DNA from: Aaosphaeria pasadenensis | Taxonomy: Eukaryota > Ascomycota > Dothideomycetes > Pleosporales | Direction: 5' to 3' | Length of the DNA: 64,000 nucleotides | NCBI GenBank assembly: GCA_022813625.1 | Contig: JAKLMB010000007.1 | Span: 1,388,585 to 1,452,584, forward strand | In this document: piece by piece, positions 23,116 to 35,263 of the stretch | Layout: every line of letters begins with the position of its first letter | How positions within the stretch are numbered: the first letter of the stretch is position 1 | Made by a program: the position numbers and the translations under genes | The notes under the pieces: model-generated | Database searches by the model: none | What the model was told of the DNA's origin: nothing | The model's input: only the letters and a program-made list of their open reading frames with translations

Positions 23116-23506
23116 ACGCATCTTTTTGGAACATTGAATCGGAGTATACAGGCGTCTCAGTGTGAACAGTATAGTGTGGGCCTTCAAGGGAGTACGAAGC
23201 CCCACTGAGTCTGGCCAAGGTAATGTGTAAGGATAAGTATGGCAAAATTCCATTCGAATACTCTTTCCCATGGTGGCAGCATGAGATCGTCTGGATGTTA
23301 GAATTATCTCAGTATTCAAAATGTTTATCGGAAGGTTGATTTTAACAAATTCATATTCATCAGCCATGCATGAGTCTCTTTATCTAATGACTAGCAAGGG
23401 ACCTCTGGAACAACCATGCCTTGGCCTAGGTCACATTTACTTTGGTGTAGAATGATCTACCAGAGCTTGCACTGGCTCCTATGGCCACCAGATATGGGAT
23501 TCGAGC
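23116..23506. other. Convergent 3' region between ARP4 and PUP1
   Basis: A 391-base stretch with no recognisable gene, presumably holding both 3' UTRs. Confidence 0.6.
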
Positions 23507-24436
23507 TCACTGGTCTACGTCCATGGTTTCTGCTGTGGCAGCTGCACCGTCGTCCTTCAACTCATGAACGGTGACGTATTTGCTTATCTCCTCCCTCGTG
23601 ATTATCTTTTCGTTGAGCACTGCCGTTGTACCCTTTGCAAATCGGTAGTTCCTCTGCTTTGGCTGGCGCACGTTTGGTGTTATGTAATTCCTGAGTAGTG
23701 TTGTCTTCTCTTCAGTGATGACTGCCACGTCAACGTTGCTACCAGACCCGAGATCATTCCAGATACCGGCTTCGATTGCATCCGCGCAAAGTTTTACGGC
23801 GTCGTCCCTAGTGAGCTTGCTCTTCCACTGCGTCTCAAACACCGACATGGCAGCTAACGATCCGGAGCCCATCGTGACGTACGGAAGCTTATCTGTAGAA
23901 CCGTGTGCGTGGACGGTGAAGAGGTGCGCGCCAGTAGGATCAACGCCAGCCACGACCAGATATGCGCCCACATGGCCTTGGTATCGGAAGAGGTGCTGTT
24001 TCAGCATAGTCATGCATGTGACAACGCGTGGCTTGCGACCGGTGGACAGCGAGTGTAGTTCGAGGTTGGAAGATATGATGGCTGTGGTGAACTCAGTGTC
24101 AGCGGCGGTTCCGGCACCGGCGCACCATATCTGAGGTGCAATGTAGTGCAATTTCTCGCAATTCTGTGCAACTTGCAGTTAGCCAACATCCCGTTCCTGG
24201 ACAATTGCCACAGCGACATTGTGCATGATATGGATTGGGGTCCTGGAGGACAAGCGGCCTACCTTATCTGCCACAATAGGTCCACTCGTGGCTCTTGTAT
24301 CGGCAGCGATTACGACACCACCATCGAAGAGACAACCCACGATGGTTGTTCCAGTGCTCGTAGCTTTAGGTAGCGGGACTCCTTGAGCATGGAGTGCGGC
24401 ATTACGGTTGTGGTTGCTGAAGTCGAATCCTGCCAT
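23507..24436 (-). CDS. PUP1: 20S proteasome subunit beta type-2 (Pup1)
   Basis: Pup1 is the beta2 subunit that provides the trypsin-like activity of the proteasome. Exons on the minus strand are 24436-24263 and 24163-23507, giving about 276 residues. A 29-residue propeptide precedes the catalytic N-terminal Thr30 (TTIVG). The motifs VVIAADTRATSGPIVADK, IWCAGAGTAADTE, ELHSLSTGRKPRV and GSGSLAAMSVFE are all present. The intron of 99 bases falls between VADK and NCEKLHYIAPQ. The C-terminal arm, which in the family reaches across to a neighbouring subunit, is complete. The gene is divergent from NUP159. Confidence 0.96.
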
Positions 24437-25149
24437 GGTGTGAAAGCAGCAGAAGGCTCGTCAAAGGGAAATCCTATCGTTGGCTTGTGGTGTAGAGTGA
24501 AAGTACGCGTGGTAATGGCGGAGATACTGTGGTGGAGAGCGGATGCCGATGCAAATAGTGGTGGTGGTTGGTAGTGGTGATGGTGATGTAGTTAAGAGTG
24601 AGAGTGAATGTCTGTCTACGCAGTAACTAGGTAGGGGAAGGTTGCGTAGCTGATTGGTGCCTGCGCGGGGTGAGCAAAAGGTCCAAGCTCCTCTACCTTA
24701 GGGTAGCGTAGGTACTGTACTAACTACCTACACAGTAAGGTACGAGGTAGGTGCGCGGGTACTTTGGTACATACACTCTGGGTCTTGGCATTCTCCGGTC
24801 CAAACATTTCAATCCAAACTTACCTACCTACGGCCAGCCTACCTACCTAGTACCTCCACATACACAAGAGAAACAATTCGAGCTGCCTTTTGCTCTGTGT
24901 TATGTTACAATAGAGAGAGCGCCATACCTACCACATCTCCTCATCGTCCGCAAATTTCCATCAAAGACTTGCAGCGCTTCCCTCCCCAATTTCACCGCGA
25001 CTAGCAACGCGCGCTCCTGTCCTTCCTCTGCGTTCGCCGCGTCCTCGTCCTCCCCAAATCTGTAACGACGGATCCCCAATGCGCATCTTATACCGCTAGA
25101 CTGCAAGACCTATTCCGCGCAAGATCCATCCATAACACGTCGCGCAAGC
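24437..25149. promoter_or_regulatory. Bidirectional region between PUP1 and NUP159
   Basis: A 713-base region with ACCTACCTA/TAGGTAGG-type repeats (about 24720-24850) and an ATTGG (CCAAT-box complement) near 24652. No gene is recognised. Confidence 0.55.
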
Positions 25150-28100
25150 ATGGCCTTCCGGGACGCGCCGTCTCTCAACGTCGGAGCCGAGCTGGAAGAA
25201 ATCAATACAGAGGTACAGTCGTTCTCATGCACAGTGACTCAGGAACTATCACGGTATTGTGTGCTTCGCTAACTCACAGCATCAGGCACTCGGTTTTTCT
25301 TCCATCGGCGGCGACAAGAAGCTCAAGCTCCTATCTTCACCATGGCCTACGGACAGCCTGCCTCCTTCATCCGCATCTCTCTTGTCTGTAGCGTCAGCGC
25401 ATCGCTTGCTCGCCGCGGCTGGGCCCGACTCTCTGGTCATCACATCAACAGATGCTGTGCGGAAAGCATTCGCTAACGAGTCTGGCGACGACGATGTTAT
25501 ATCCACATTTGCTCCCGATCTCATCCTTCCCTCGCCTCGACTTCGCCATGTCTCTTTCTCGTGCGACGAAGATTTCTTGGTAGCAACAGCAGACAACGGT
25601 GGAGGTCTAGCTGTGTACACTATCGACGAATTGGAGAGGAAAATTCAAGACCATTCGTCGCTCGTTTCTCCCACCGAGATATCAACAGAGCAAATCCCAG
25701 TGCGGACCCTCTTGCCGAACCCGAAATTCGGCCAGTACTTTGCTGCTGTCCTCGATACTGGACGACTTCTGGTCGCTGACGTCGACAGTAAGAAGGTGTC
25801 GGTTTTCCGCGACGATGGTGTTACGTGTGCGGGCTGGAGCATAATGGGCAAGGCGGTGGTGGCAGGTTTACAGGACGGTACAGCTGCCCAATACAGCGCC
25901 GAAGGAAATATAATGGCTACGATCCCTCGTCCACCTGACGTGCTTGAAAGCTACATAAGTATGTGTGAAACTCCCCTCTCAATTTTGAGTTCTTGATACT
26001 TACCCATCGCAAAGCATCGGGCATCTATTGGCTCAGCCGCGACGTCTTCCTCCTCATACATACACCTAGGGGTGATTCTTCCGATGAGTCTGTCCGAGAA
26101 GAATCTATTTATCACATTGTCAAGGCCGACAAGCAACGAAGCTCATTTGAGTTTCATAAAACACCATTCGAGCTACTATTCCCTGCCACGGGGAGTCCGT
26201 CAAGAGATTCTCCTCCCCGCTTCTGTATAAATAGGTTACGCAATTGGGAACCGCATCTTGATGACCTTGTTATCTTAGGGGCATCGAATTCAATTGACTT
26301 TGCGCTCTTGACCAACACAAGTGCGCCCATTGCACCAGATCAGCACATCACGAATGACTTCACGGTCACGTCAATCAGCGAGGATAATCGTAAGCCTCAG
26401 CTTCCACAGATGATTGGCGATGATGCAGGGGGCGACAGCGTGCTCATTGGTGAGAGCGTCGACCTATCCAGCACGGATAAAGTTACCAAACCAATACCCA
26501 TGGATGATGAGTTTCTGGAGTCCCCCAGCCCGCTTCCAGCATTCTATGCCCTCAACCACCAAGGCATCCTGTCTGGATGGTGGATTGTGTATGACAATTC
26601 GATTAGGGCAGGCACCGCATATCCAGGTCTTGCGTCCACCGTAGAAGCCCAGCCTACGACGCCTGCAGCAAATGTTGTACCAAGCGTAGCTCAGCCAGCC
26701 CAATCATCAATATTTGGTAGTAAAGGAACCCCAAGTGGCACCCCCTTTGGAGCTCCGCCTGGCTCAAATGGCTTTGCCACCAGCAGTGCTGCTTTTGGCA
26801 GACCTTCATTCGGAACCGCTTCAACACCAAGTCAACCTAATTTACCTACGTTTGGCGCGTCGTCTTCGTTCGGTAAACCTTCATTCGGGGCCACTTCAGC
26901 ACCAAACCAAGCTAGTACGCCTGTATTTGGTGCAGCGTCTTCGTTTGGAAAACCATCGTTCGGAACAAACGCAGTGTTGGGTCAATCTACTGCACCTGCT
27001 TTTGGTGCAACATCTTCCTTCGGAAAGCCTTCCACCTTTGGAGGAAGCAGCACTCTTAACAAAGCCCCTTCTCCATGGGGCCAAGCAAGTTCAGCCGCAC
27101 AGTCCCAGGGCCAACCTCTATTTCCTGAGTCTAAGAAGAGTGGAGGTTTCTCAGGATTTGCTGCACCAACTGGAAGTTCGGGATTTTCCAGCTTTGGAAG
27201 TGTCGGTGCAAGTACGAATCAGTCACCATTCTCATCTCTTGGGCAAGGACAGCCGTCTTCTTCAGGCTTTGGGAAACAGAATGGTGCGGCGCCTTCCGCG
27301 ACTCTCGACTCTGCAGTATCTAAAGGGTTCGGCAGCTTCAGCTCTACCGTGACAGTTGGCTCCCGAGAAGGATCTACACTGCCACCCTCCTGGGCGGGCA
27401 CACCAGCAAATCAGAGTAGTTCGATCTTTGGTCAGGAACAATCCTCATTCAGTAGTGGTACAGATACCACAAAGCCCACATCTCGTGAAGAAGTAACGCC
27501 CACTCCTCAAGCGTCTTCTCCGCAATCTAATAAAAAACCCACAAGCGTTTTAGGTCTCGGCACAAACGGGTTCAAGCTCAGCTCTTCTTTTAAGCCCGAT
27601 GAAACCTCCAAAAACGACTTTTCAAAAACCCAACCCTCGTCATTCTCTTTTACTGGCGACCTTTCATCTGCCCTTGACGCACAGACTCCTAACACTCCGA
27701 TCAAGGAGGAAAAGGAAGAACGAAAGTTGCAGGATATACCCGCTACACCCGCCTTTCCCTCAAGCGATGCTGCTGTCCCGTTACCTAGCGCCACACCGAA
27801 GGATCCACCTCCTCGCAAGTCTTCCTCACCAAATGCGAAAGACCAACAATCGACTGATGTTGATTCTGCTCCCTTGCCTCCTGATTTTATAACATGGAAA
27901 CCTTCGAAGCCAGTCGATGATGACCTTCCCCCTCTTGCAGGCAGTCCTGCTATCAAAATAGAAGCTCCGGGCTCCGATGTACCTTCTTCCCCCCTCGACG
28001 AGAATGGCGACGACGATCTGTCAATCGAAGAACAAGAGGACGATCCTGAGGAGGAGGAGCCTTCGCCATCGGATGCCACTCGACGCGCTCGCTCTCAAAC

Positions 28101-29673
28101 GTCGGGCTGGTCTCTTCAAGACAGTGTGAACCAATCTCGACGCATTCCCCCCGCCGCCCCAACACCCCCAACCATCAAATCTGGTGCTTCGTCGCGGTCG
28201 GGTGATGAGCCCCGAGGCCCACCAAAGAAACCGGACTGGAAATTTGGCACACTACCCGCAAAGCCGACTCCACAATCTCTCTTTCCGGAAGCGCCTTCTG
28301 CACAATCTACGGGATTTCCTAATCCCTCAACCATATTCCCTCCATCAAATCGCACGAAAGACCAACTACGCTCTCCCAGTCCACAGAGGGCAGCGTCGAC
28401 GTCTATACTAGGCACGAGGCGACAGCAGCAATATCCCCAAAGCACCGCGTTCTCTTCGTCGGTACAACAGCAACAACAACAACCGAAATCTGCAGTCGCT
28501 CGATCTGAATTGTCCGACCTATCTGATAGCGAGAACGAACGTATCCGCGAAGAGCTTGCCAGTGAGGTAATTCCTAGCAGCACATTAGCGGAGTTTATCG
28601 CGCATCAAGACTATGCCGGCGCAGTCACCAAAACGGGTACTCCTGGACAAATTGAAATGCTATATCGAGATATCAACAGCATGGTGGATACTGTCGGTCT
28701 GAATAGCCGCTCTTTGTCATCATTTGTCCAATACCATATAAGTCGTTCGGAACGATCACGTGCAGACCTTGAAGAGGTTGTTGATCAGGGCGAAGACGGA
28801 TCTTGGTACGATCACTGGTGCTTAGGGGAGATTGAAAACCTACGAATGCTCATAGATGACTTGGAATCGGAATTGAAAGACGGGAGGATCCAGAACGTTG
28901 TTGATAAACTCAGCCAACTTACTAAACTTCTGCGTGATCGGGCCAAACTCCTGACAAAATTGAACGACATCCGCCGCCAAATCATTTCACGTAAAGACCC
29001 TGAAAGGGCCGAAGAACTCCGTACAGCAGCTCTTCCGAAGGAGCTCTCTGATCAACAGAAGACATTAAGGATTGAGTATGCTCGGTTGCTCACTTTATTG
29101 GGCCAGATGGAGGAAGCGACACTTCTATTAAAAAGCAGAATTTCAAGCAACCATGCCGCCACCGGGAAAAGTACAGCCGTACCAACCGTAGAGGCGGTGA
29201 AGAAGACTGTCAATCGGTTGATACAGATGACAGAAAGCAAGAACAACGACATCATTCTTTTGGAACAACAAATGCGGAAGGTGAACATGGATGACAGCCG
29301 CCCTTCATCATCGTCATCCTCGCGCCAGGTTGGCACCCCACCAAGATCCTCCGGAGCTGTAACAAGGCCGAACCACACACCAAGAGTGATGACAACACCT
29401 ACCAGTCGAAATAGAATGAGTATTGGGAGATTGAACCGCAGCGTTCGGACGCCAGAAATCCATCAGGCCTCACCTGGTGGGTTTGGGCTGTCCTACGGGA
29501 CCGATGACATATCTCCCCTGGAAAGTGGTAAATCGCTGATAAAGCTCGCAGACCGCCTAGAGGGTGAGAAGCTAGGTATCCTGCGATCAACCGCCATGAG
29601 AAGACAAGAAGTCGCCCAAAATCTTGCAGCCACAATTTGTCAAAAAGGCGTAAAAGTGACACGGATTTCATAA
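25150..29673 (+). CDS. NUP159: Nucleoporin Nup159 (Nup214-type, FG-repeat)
   Basis: Nup159 sits on the cytoplasmic face of the nuclear pore and anchors the Dbp5 helicase for mRNA export. Exons are 25150-25212, 25286-25958 and 26015-29673, giving about 1464 residues. The first about 430 residues form the expected beta-propeller, beginning EALGFSSIGGDKKLKLL as in other Nup159 proteins. An FG region follows (about residues 470-730), with repeated FGKPSFG and FGATSSFGKP units. A Ser/Pro-rich and acidic linker comes next, and then a C-terminal coiled-coil region (about residues 1070-1340) that in the family binds Nup82. The start ATG lies in a 63-base first exon. The tail GEKLGILRSTAMRRQEVAQ is typical of fungal orthologues. 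Confidence 0.92.
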
Positions 29674-30451
29674 GAATGATTTCTCGGCGTTGCCATCTTT
29701 CCACCGTTCACTTACTCCCCAACTCTCGAGAGAAGATCAGGAATTAACATAGTTTGTTTTTTGGTGCCTATGCTGTTCCACGTTCGTCTTGTGTAAATTA
29801 CAGTACCAATATAACGAATTAGCTAGTGTTTAGCATATCAATAAGTTTAATTCTGAATCACCTGTCACTATCAGATCCCATATCACAACCCTCATCCACG
29901 GCACCAACACTACCCAATACGTATAAAGCGCTTCACATGAAGCGCTTTCTTCGTACAAGCAATGCTTATCGCAGTACGACCAGAAGTTGCATAGTCACGC
30001 TGGTCAACTTTCAACTGCTCAACTACCCCCGATGAGTCATGGAGTCTGGTCCTGTGACCCTCGTGAAGTCGATGACTTGAACACAGCCAACCATTCCTCT
30101 GGCAGCGATTTTCGGTACATCGTCCGCGCATGGATAACATACTTATTTTATTTTAAAAAGGTCACAAAACACTACGGAAGAGTTAATGCGATTTTGGTGA
30201 GCTGCATGATGTACTTCATTAATTTGACGTCAAGGCAATTGATGCTTAACTCTTGTTAGAGTAATAGCGAGAGTAGGTAAAAGCATTTTGCGCACTTAAT
30301 TTGTACAGCATAGAGAATACAAGGATAGCATTTATCTATCTATACCTACAGTGTAAAACCACCGCCATGTAATTGAATTGAGTAACTGGATGACCATCGC
30401 GAGGTGTCAGGTGTGGATGGGCCATTTATCAACTGAACCAACGGTGAGGCT
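29674..30451. other. Convergent 3' region between NUP159 and TFC4
   Basis: No gene is recognised in these 778 bases. A perfect inverted repeat with 11-base arms (AAAGCGCTTCA and TGAAGCGCTTT) and a 2-base spacer lies at 29925-29948. Confidence 0.6.
29925..29948. repeat. Perfect 11-bp inverted repeat
   Basis: The arms AAAGCGCTTCA and TGAAGCGCTTT are separated by CA. The element lies 252 bases after the NUP159 stop codon, in the gap before the convergent TFC4 gene. It could form a hairpin in RNA or bind a dimeric protein; no function is known to me. Confidence 0.85.
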
Positions 30452-33400
30452 TCACTCGATGACTAGTGTGCGCTCTGTGACTTCCTTTGCTGCAGCAAAG
30501 TTGCCACTCAATGAATAGATGGTTTGAATGGCAAACGCTGCCTCTGCAGTAAAATCATCTGTTCTCTGCTGGGACTGTGCATATTCGTCTGATACAATTC
30601 CCGTCTCCTGGCTGCCAATGTCAGACTCAATACACAACTTGTAGTATTGCAGCGCTTGGGTTATAAGTCCTAGGCTATGCCAAACTCTGCCAACATTGAA
30701 AGCCGCTTCCGAGCAGTGCTTTCTATTTGTGCTTTTGGTGCGTAATTCATGATACTTGTAGACGAATGAGAGACCTTGTTGGATCTGAAATTGCCGATTC
30801 TCCGACAACCGTTTCATCGCGTGCTGAATGTACGCGACGCCAATGGATAGGTTGAGCAGTGGATCTTCTGGAGTAAGAGCATATGCCCGAAAGTAGCAAT
30901 TAAGGGCAGCTAAGTAGCCACCTCCGCAGGTGAGGACATGTCCGTACAGTGCAAATAAGGCCGGGTCGTGGTCTTTCGCAAAATCAACGAATTCAGAAGA
31001 CACTGTGTTTTTCGTGTTGTTGGCATGGTCGCCACCTCGAAAGTTGAAGGTCGTTCGTTGTTCAGGATCAAGTATCGCATAGTCCATGGTCTTAACGTAT
31101 CGCATGAAGAATTTGAGTGATGCGCCGGTGGAAAATCCTTCTGGAGCAGAACACATACGGTTGACGCTACCGTAGATCCTGAAGAGATCGGTACTAAAGG
31201 GATATGCACGCATGAGCCAGCGGGTTGCGGAGCAAGCCTTCAACGAGTCTTGGAGGAAAAGGGCACAGGCAAGTTGGCAAACGTGGAGCCGGTGCTGGTA
31301 AATCTTTCGAGTAAACACATTGGACTGACTCGCCAACTCGATAGTACTGTAGCATCGATGTTCGTCGCCCCTTTGGGCCATAAGAACAGCGTACTGGGCG
31401 AAAGTTTCGAACCAGGTGTCAAAATGGACACCATAGAAATGCTCTGGCGTACGATCTGGCTTTTGTGTGATTTCGGGCTCCTCTTCCCCGTCTTCCACCT
31501 TGTTTGCAATCACAGCAAGCACCATTAGCGCAGAATCCTTCCATATGTCTCCGTCAATCTTTGGTCGAAAATACCCTGTGAACTCATGTTTTTTATCGTA
31601 GTAGAATAAGTCAAACGTGGAAAATTCCTCGATGAGTTCGCGAGCGATAGAAATATACTCATTTACTGCTTCCTCTGACCCACGCTCTGCCTCGCTCGAG
31701 AGGACTTTCAGTCGTTCAAAGCTGGCGACGATTTCTCTATGTTGCGCTCTTGTTGCCTTCAGCTCCTCCGGAAACTCGCTAGCTAGGTTGTTTAATTTTC
31801 GTCTGAAAAGCCGATGGTTAATAGCATCATTAGGTACACCTGTGCCGGGAATTTCATCTGGTAGAAACGCTTTCAGATGACGTCCTGGCATCCGACTCTT
31901 CACGCGGAACAAGCCGGTGTCCGGCCGTTGTGTCATTGGCCCCAAGGAAGGTATTTGGTCGACATGCTCATCTTCTGACTCATCTATATCTTTCGTGGCA
32001 ATCTTCAGGTGGCGCAAATGCTTTGTAACTCGGGTTCTCCTTGTACCATGCTTCCCTCGGGCTTTCTTTCTCTCCTGGAAAAGGTACTCCTGGAGATCTG
32101 GTAGACCCTCAAACCCGATCCTTCGAAGTAAATGGGCACCACCGCTCTTGTATACAGTCTCGGCTCGTCTGAAGGCAGCATCGTCCATGTCATTGTCCTC
32201 GAAGAACTTCGCTAGCACAGCCAGTTCCTCAAGCGAATCAGGCCTCCAGTTGTCGAAAATCGGTAACATTTCATCTGATCTATCGACCAGTTGCAGGTTC
32301 CTGTAGGAGCTATACATTCCAATGAAATCCTTCAACCTCATTTCCTCGAATAATCTATCATAAACAGGCTCATAGAATTGCAGAGCCTGGTTATCGTGTC
32401 CAGATGCATGAAGTGCTCCCGCAACGTCGCGGAAAAGGTCGGGATAGTCGAATAGAAAGGAGTGTGGTCCATTATCATCAGGTTCAAGCATTCGGAAGTG
32501 ATGCAACGCCTCCGATAAATCAGGCGGATCACGCTTCAACCGGAACAACCCCATTTTTACTCTTATCTCTAACGGTAGTGTGTCGCCGTACCTGCCAGTG
32601 GCAGACGAGCTGGTGAAGGCGGCAACAGCAACGCGTCTCGGGGTGTCCTCAAGGTCAAACTCTCGATCATCCAGCTGGTCATCCCAATACGTCTCAGATT
32701 CTCTACCTTGGATCCATCGGGATAACGTTTTCGATCGCGCTAAGCCACGATCGAACGCGCCAGATTTATCCAGTAAATCCAAATAAACATTGAGCAATGA
32801 CCAATCCATATTGCTAGAATGTGGCTCGTCGTGAGACAAAAAATACGCAATAGAGGTTTCAAACGTTGTAATGATCCTTTGTAGGTGAATTCGCGTTTGT
32901 TTCGCGGATGAGGTGCCCAAGCTAGCCATCATCTTCAAAACTTCATCGTCAGATGGGCGCATGGTAAGCATCTTTCGGCAGAGCTTTACGGCCCTGGAAA
33001 CGTGGTTCAGCTGAGCCTCAATTTCTAGTTTCTGTTGACGTGCGTCGTAATTATCTGTATCGAGGAGAATGATTTGTCGTAGACACTCGAGCACTAGTGC
33101 TGTTTTGGTGACAGTATCGTATTTTGGGTACTCCTCCGGATCAATCGCCTTGATACGATCGATAATGTGAAGCCATAAATCTTTGTCTCGTTTCGTTGGT
33201 GCACCCACGATTAGCGCTTCAAGTTCTTTTTGCCCATTGCCCATATCATGGTAGATTTCGGCGAGTAGGCTGTGAGCAGCAAAGATCTCGGGGTTCAATT
33301 GAATCGCTTTGTTCACACACTTGATTGCTTCCTCGTAATCTTTGGATAGATACGCATCGTTTGCCCGTCTCTGTAGATCTTTGAATTCTGGTCCAGGGTC

Positions 33401-34399
33401 CGCAATCGCTCGAGGGCCCCGTCTTCCTTTCTCTTTGCCTCTTTTCCTCCCGACCTCTCGATCCCCATCACCTGTGAGTGTAGAACCACGGGAACCGCCC
33501 CTGCCCCTAATCGCAGATCTACCTCGGCCCCGTCCTCGGCCCCGTCCGCGACCTCTGCCCCTGCCCCTACTTCCTGTAGTTCGTGCCCGAGATGCCCAGT
33601 TCTCATCCTCAACATCATCCTCTTCTTCGGCTTCTTCATCTTCTTCAGGGGAATCTTCCTCGGGCAGCACTTCGTCGAAATCGTCCTCTTGATCGTCAGC
33701 ATCAGATGTTGCGTAGTCCTGATCAATTTCTGGATTATCATTCTTGCGTTCAATTTCTCGCATCAGGCGCTCCTCCTGTGCCTCTAAGTCTGCTTCGTCT
33801 TCATCACTGCTATCTTGATCATCGTATTTCTGCAACAAGGAATTCCGATAGCCGGTGGCTAGAGACGAATTGAGGTCGTCAAAATCATCATCATTTTCGT
33901 GACCAGGGGCAGGAATGAAACCTTCGTGGACGATGGGGCTATTAGCTGTGAAACCGTCATGGATGAATGAGCGAAGCCTTGCTGCGTTGAAAGTAGTAAT
34001 ATCTGCAGCGGTAGTGCTTGGAATAGTTACTGCCACCGGTGTTGGCGTGAAGTCTGCCGCAGAGACTGGAAGCCGGGCATCTTGATATAAGTGTAGCGGC
34101 GGTCGAGCCTGATTACTATGCAAGAAATGGGCATTGAGGTGACTGGGATCTATAGTTCCAGAGGGGTAAGTATAGGGTGAGTGGTAGGATCCATGTAGTG
34201 AGTCGCCATGTGATCGACTATCGGGGAACTGTTGATTAGCTAGCAAAGTCCTTCCGGTGGCGCTGTTCGGCTGTTCCACGACGATGGAGTTTGCAACTGA
34301 TACATCGGAATGGCCACCTGGAGCGTCCCCTATCGAGGATCGAAAATAGCGCGAATGTCGCTGCAACCATGCCGCGTCAGGCGCTTCTGCGGGATCCAT
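30452..34399 (-). CDS. TFC4: Transcription factor TFIIIC subunit Tfc4-like (tau131), TPR protein
   Basis: Tfc4 is the TPR subunit of TFIIIC that recruits TFIIIB to RNA polymerase III genes. It is a single exon of 1315 residues; the ATG at 34399 begins MDPAEAPDAAWLQRH. The N-terminal third is acidic (runs of Asp/Glu at about residues 185-265) and then holds an Arg-Gly repeat (about residues 270-300) encoded by a GC-rich hexanucleotide tract. TPR units begin at about residue 330 (NDAYLSKDYEEAIKCVNKAI, HSLLAEIYHDMGNGQKELEALI). Further TPRs lie near the C-terminus (YLAALNCYFRAYALTPEDPLLNL, AAFNVGRVWHSLGLITQALQYY), which match the Tfc4 pattern. No intron is needed. Confidence 0.9.
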   Translation of the reverse strand: MDPAEAPDAAWLQRHSRYFRSSIGDAPGGHSDVSVANSIVVEQPNSATGRTLLANQQFPDSRSHGDSLHGSYHSPYTYPSGTIDPSHLNAHFLHSNQARPPLHLYQDARLPVSAADFTPTPVAVTIPSTTAADITTFNAARLRSFIHDGFTANSPIVHEGFIPAPGHENDDDFDDLNSSLATGYRNSLLQKYDDQDSSDEDEADLEAQEERLMREIERKNDNPEIDQDYATSDADDQEDDFDEVLPEEDSPEEDEEAEEEDDVEDENWASRARTTGSRGRGRGRGRGRGRGRGRSAIRGRGGSRGSTLTGDGDREVGRKRGKEKGRRGPRAIADPGPEFKDLQRRANDAYLSKDYEEAIKCVNKAIQLNPEIFAAHSLLAEIYHDMGNGQKELEALIVGAPTKRDKDLWLHIIDRIKAIDPEEYPKYDTVTKTALVLECLRQIILLDTDNYDARQQKLEIEAQLNHVSRAVKLCRKMLTMRPSDDEVLKMMASLGTSSAKQTRIHLQRIITTFETSIAYFLSHDEPHSSNMDWSLLNVYLDLLDKSGAFDRGLARSKTLSRWIQGRESETYWDDQLDDREFDLEDTPRRVAVAAFTSSSATGRYGDTLPLEIRVKMGLFRLKRDPPDLSEALHHFRMLEPDDNGPHSFLFDYPDLFRDVAGALHASGHDNQALQFYEPVYDRLFEEMRLKDFIGMYSSYRNLQLVDRSDEMLPIFDNWRPDSLEELAVLAKFFEDNDMDDAAFRRAETVYKSGGAHLLRRIGFEGLPDLQEYLFQERKKARGKHGTRRTRVTKHLRHLKIATKDIDESEDEHVDQIPSLGPMTQRPDTGLFRVKSRMPGRHLKAFLPDEIPGTGVPNDAINHRLFRRKLNNLASEFPEELKATRAQHREIVASFERLKVLSSEAERGSEEAVNEYISIARELIEEFSTFDLFYYDKKHEFTGYFRPKIDGDIWKDSALMVLAVIANKVEDGEEEPEITQKPDRTPEHFYGVHFDTWFETFAQYAVLMAQRGDEHRCYSTIELASQSNVFTRKIYQHRLHVCQLACALFLQDSLKACSATRWLMRAYPFSTDLFRIYGSVNRMCSAPEGFSTGASLKFFMRYVKTMDYAILDPEQRTTFNFRGGDHANNTKNTVSSEFVDFAKDHDPALFALYGHVLTCGGGYLAALNCYFRAYALTPEDPLLNLSIGVAYIQHAMKRLSENRQFQIQQGLSFVYKYHELRTKSTNRKHCSEAAFNVGRVWHSLGLITQALQYYKLCIESDIGSQETGIVSDEYAQSQQRTDDFTAEAAFAIQTIYSLSGNFAAAKEVTERTLVIE

Positions 34400-35263
34400 T
34401 ATCAAAGACCTTTTTCCTTCCCTACGCTCTGTTCCCTTAATGCATTTCTTTTCAGTCAGGCTGGTTCACGAAATGCAAGTGATCAGTTCAAGCCACCAAT
34501 GAGGGATTTGACAGCAAGATTGTTTCATTGCTTGGTGTATCTTCTGCTGGCGTTCTTTTGTGTTGGCTTTCGCGTGTGGGAAAGTTGCAAGAGGAGAGTC
34601 GGGAAACGAGTGAGATATGGCTTGGCGGACGTTGAAAGTAGCTCCATGCATTCTGCACTAGCGATCCACTCGTGCCACTGTTCGTGCGAATAGCAGCCTA
34701 GGTAGGCAATTGATTACCTCAGCCGTGCTTACCTAGGTAGTTACCTGGCTGGCAGGCCTGTAATTCATCATTCTCTAGTTCTGGTTTTGGTAACTGAGCC
34801 AACCCAGTTCGAAAGCATGTAATTACAGTCCTTGAGACTTTCTTTTCCTGGGTCGACCTGGAAGACAGGAGTCATTTTACTGTCACACGCTCGAGGCAAT
34901 CTCTCATTTCGCTTTTGATCTTCTCCTTGTTGCAGGCAAGACCAGAACATTTCCAGATTACCCATACTCCAAGCCAGTGTGATTATATGGACGAGAAGAT
35001 GTAGTATCAAAAATGATACATAGTTCACAAGATGAATCTGAGCGATGGGCTGAAAAATAAGTGATATTTAACGAGTAAAGAAGCTACACACTCTCTTCGG
35101 TGCCATCAGCTTAATTACCAATGTTCAAATACAATGTGGAGTATACAGAATTGAGTTTCAATCCCATCAGGGGAATCTCATATGCACAAAAACACCTATT
35201 GCCTCTTTCCCAGAACAGAATGTAGAACCGTAACACCTAACAATGCTTCACATGGACAAAAGC
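34400..35263. promoter_or_regulatory. Region between SYS1 3' end and TFC4 start
   Basis: The TFC4 promoter should lie here. An inverted CTAGGTA/TACCTAG arrangement occurs at 34698-34740, with an exact TACCTAGGTA at 34730. No further gene is recognised. Confidence 0.55.

Noticed and set aside
33313..33753. 146-codon minus frame overlapping TFC4
   Set aside because: It is a shadow of the acidic and Arg-Gly region of TFC4.
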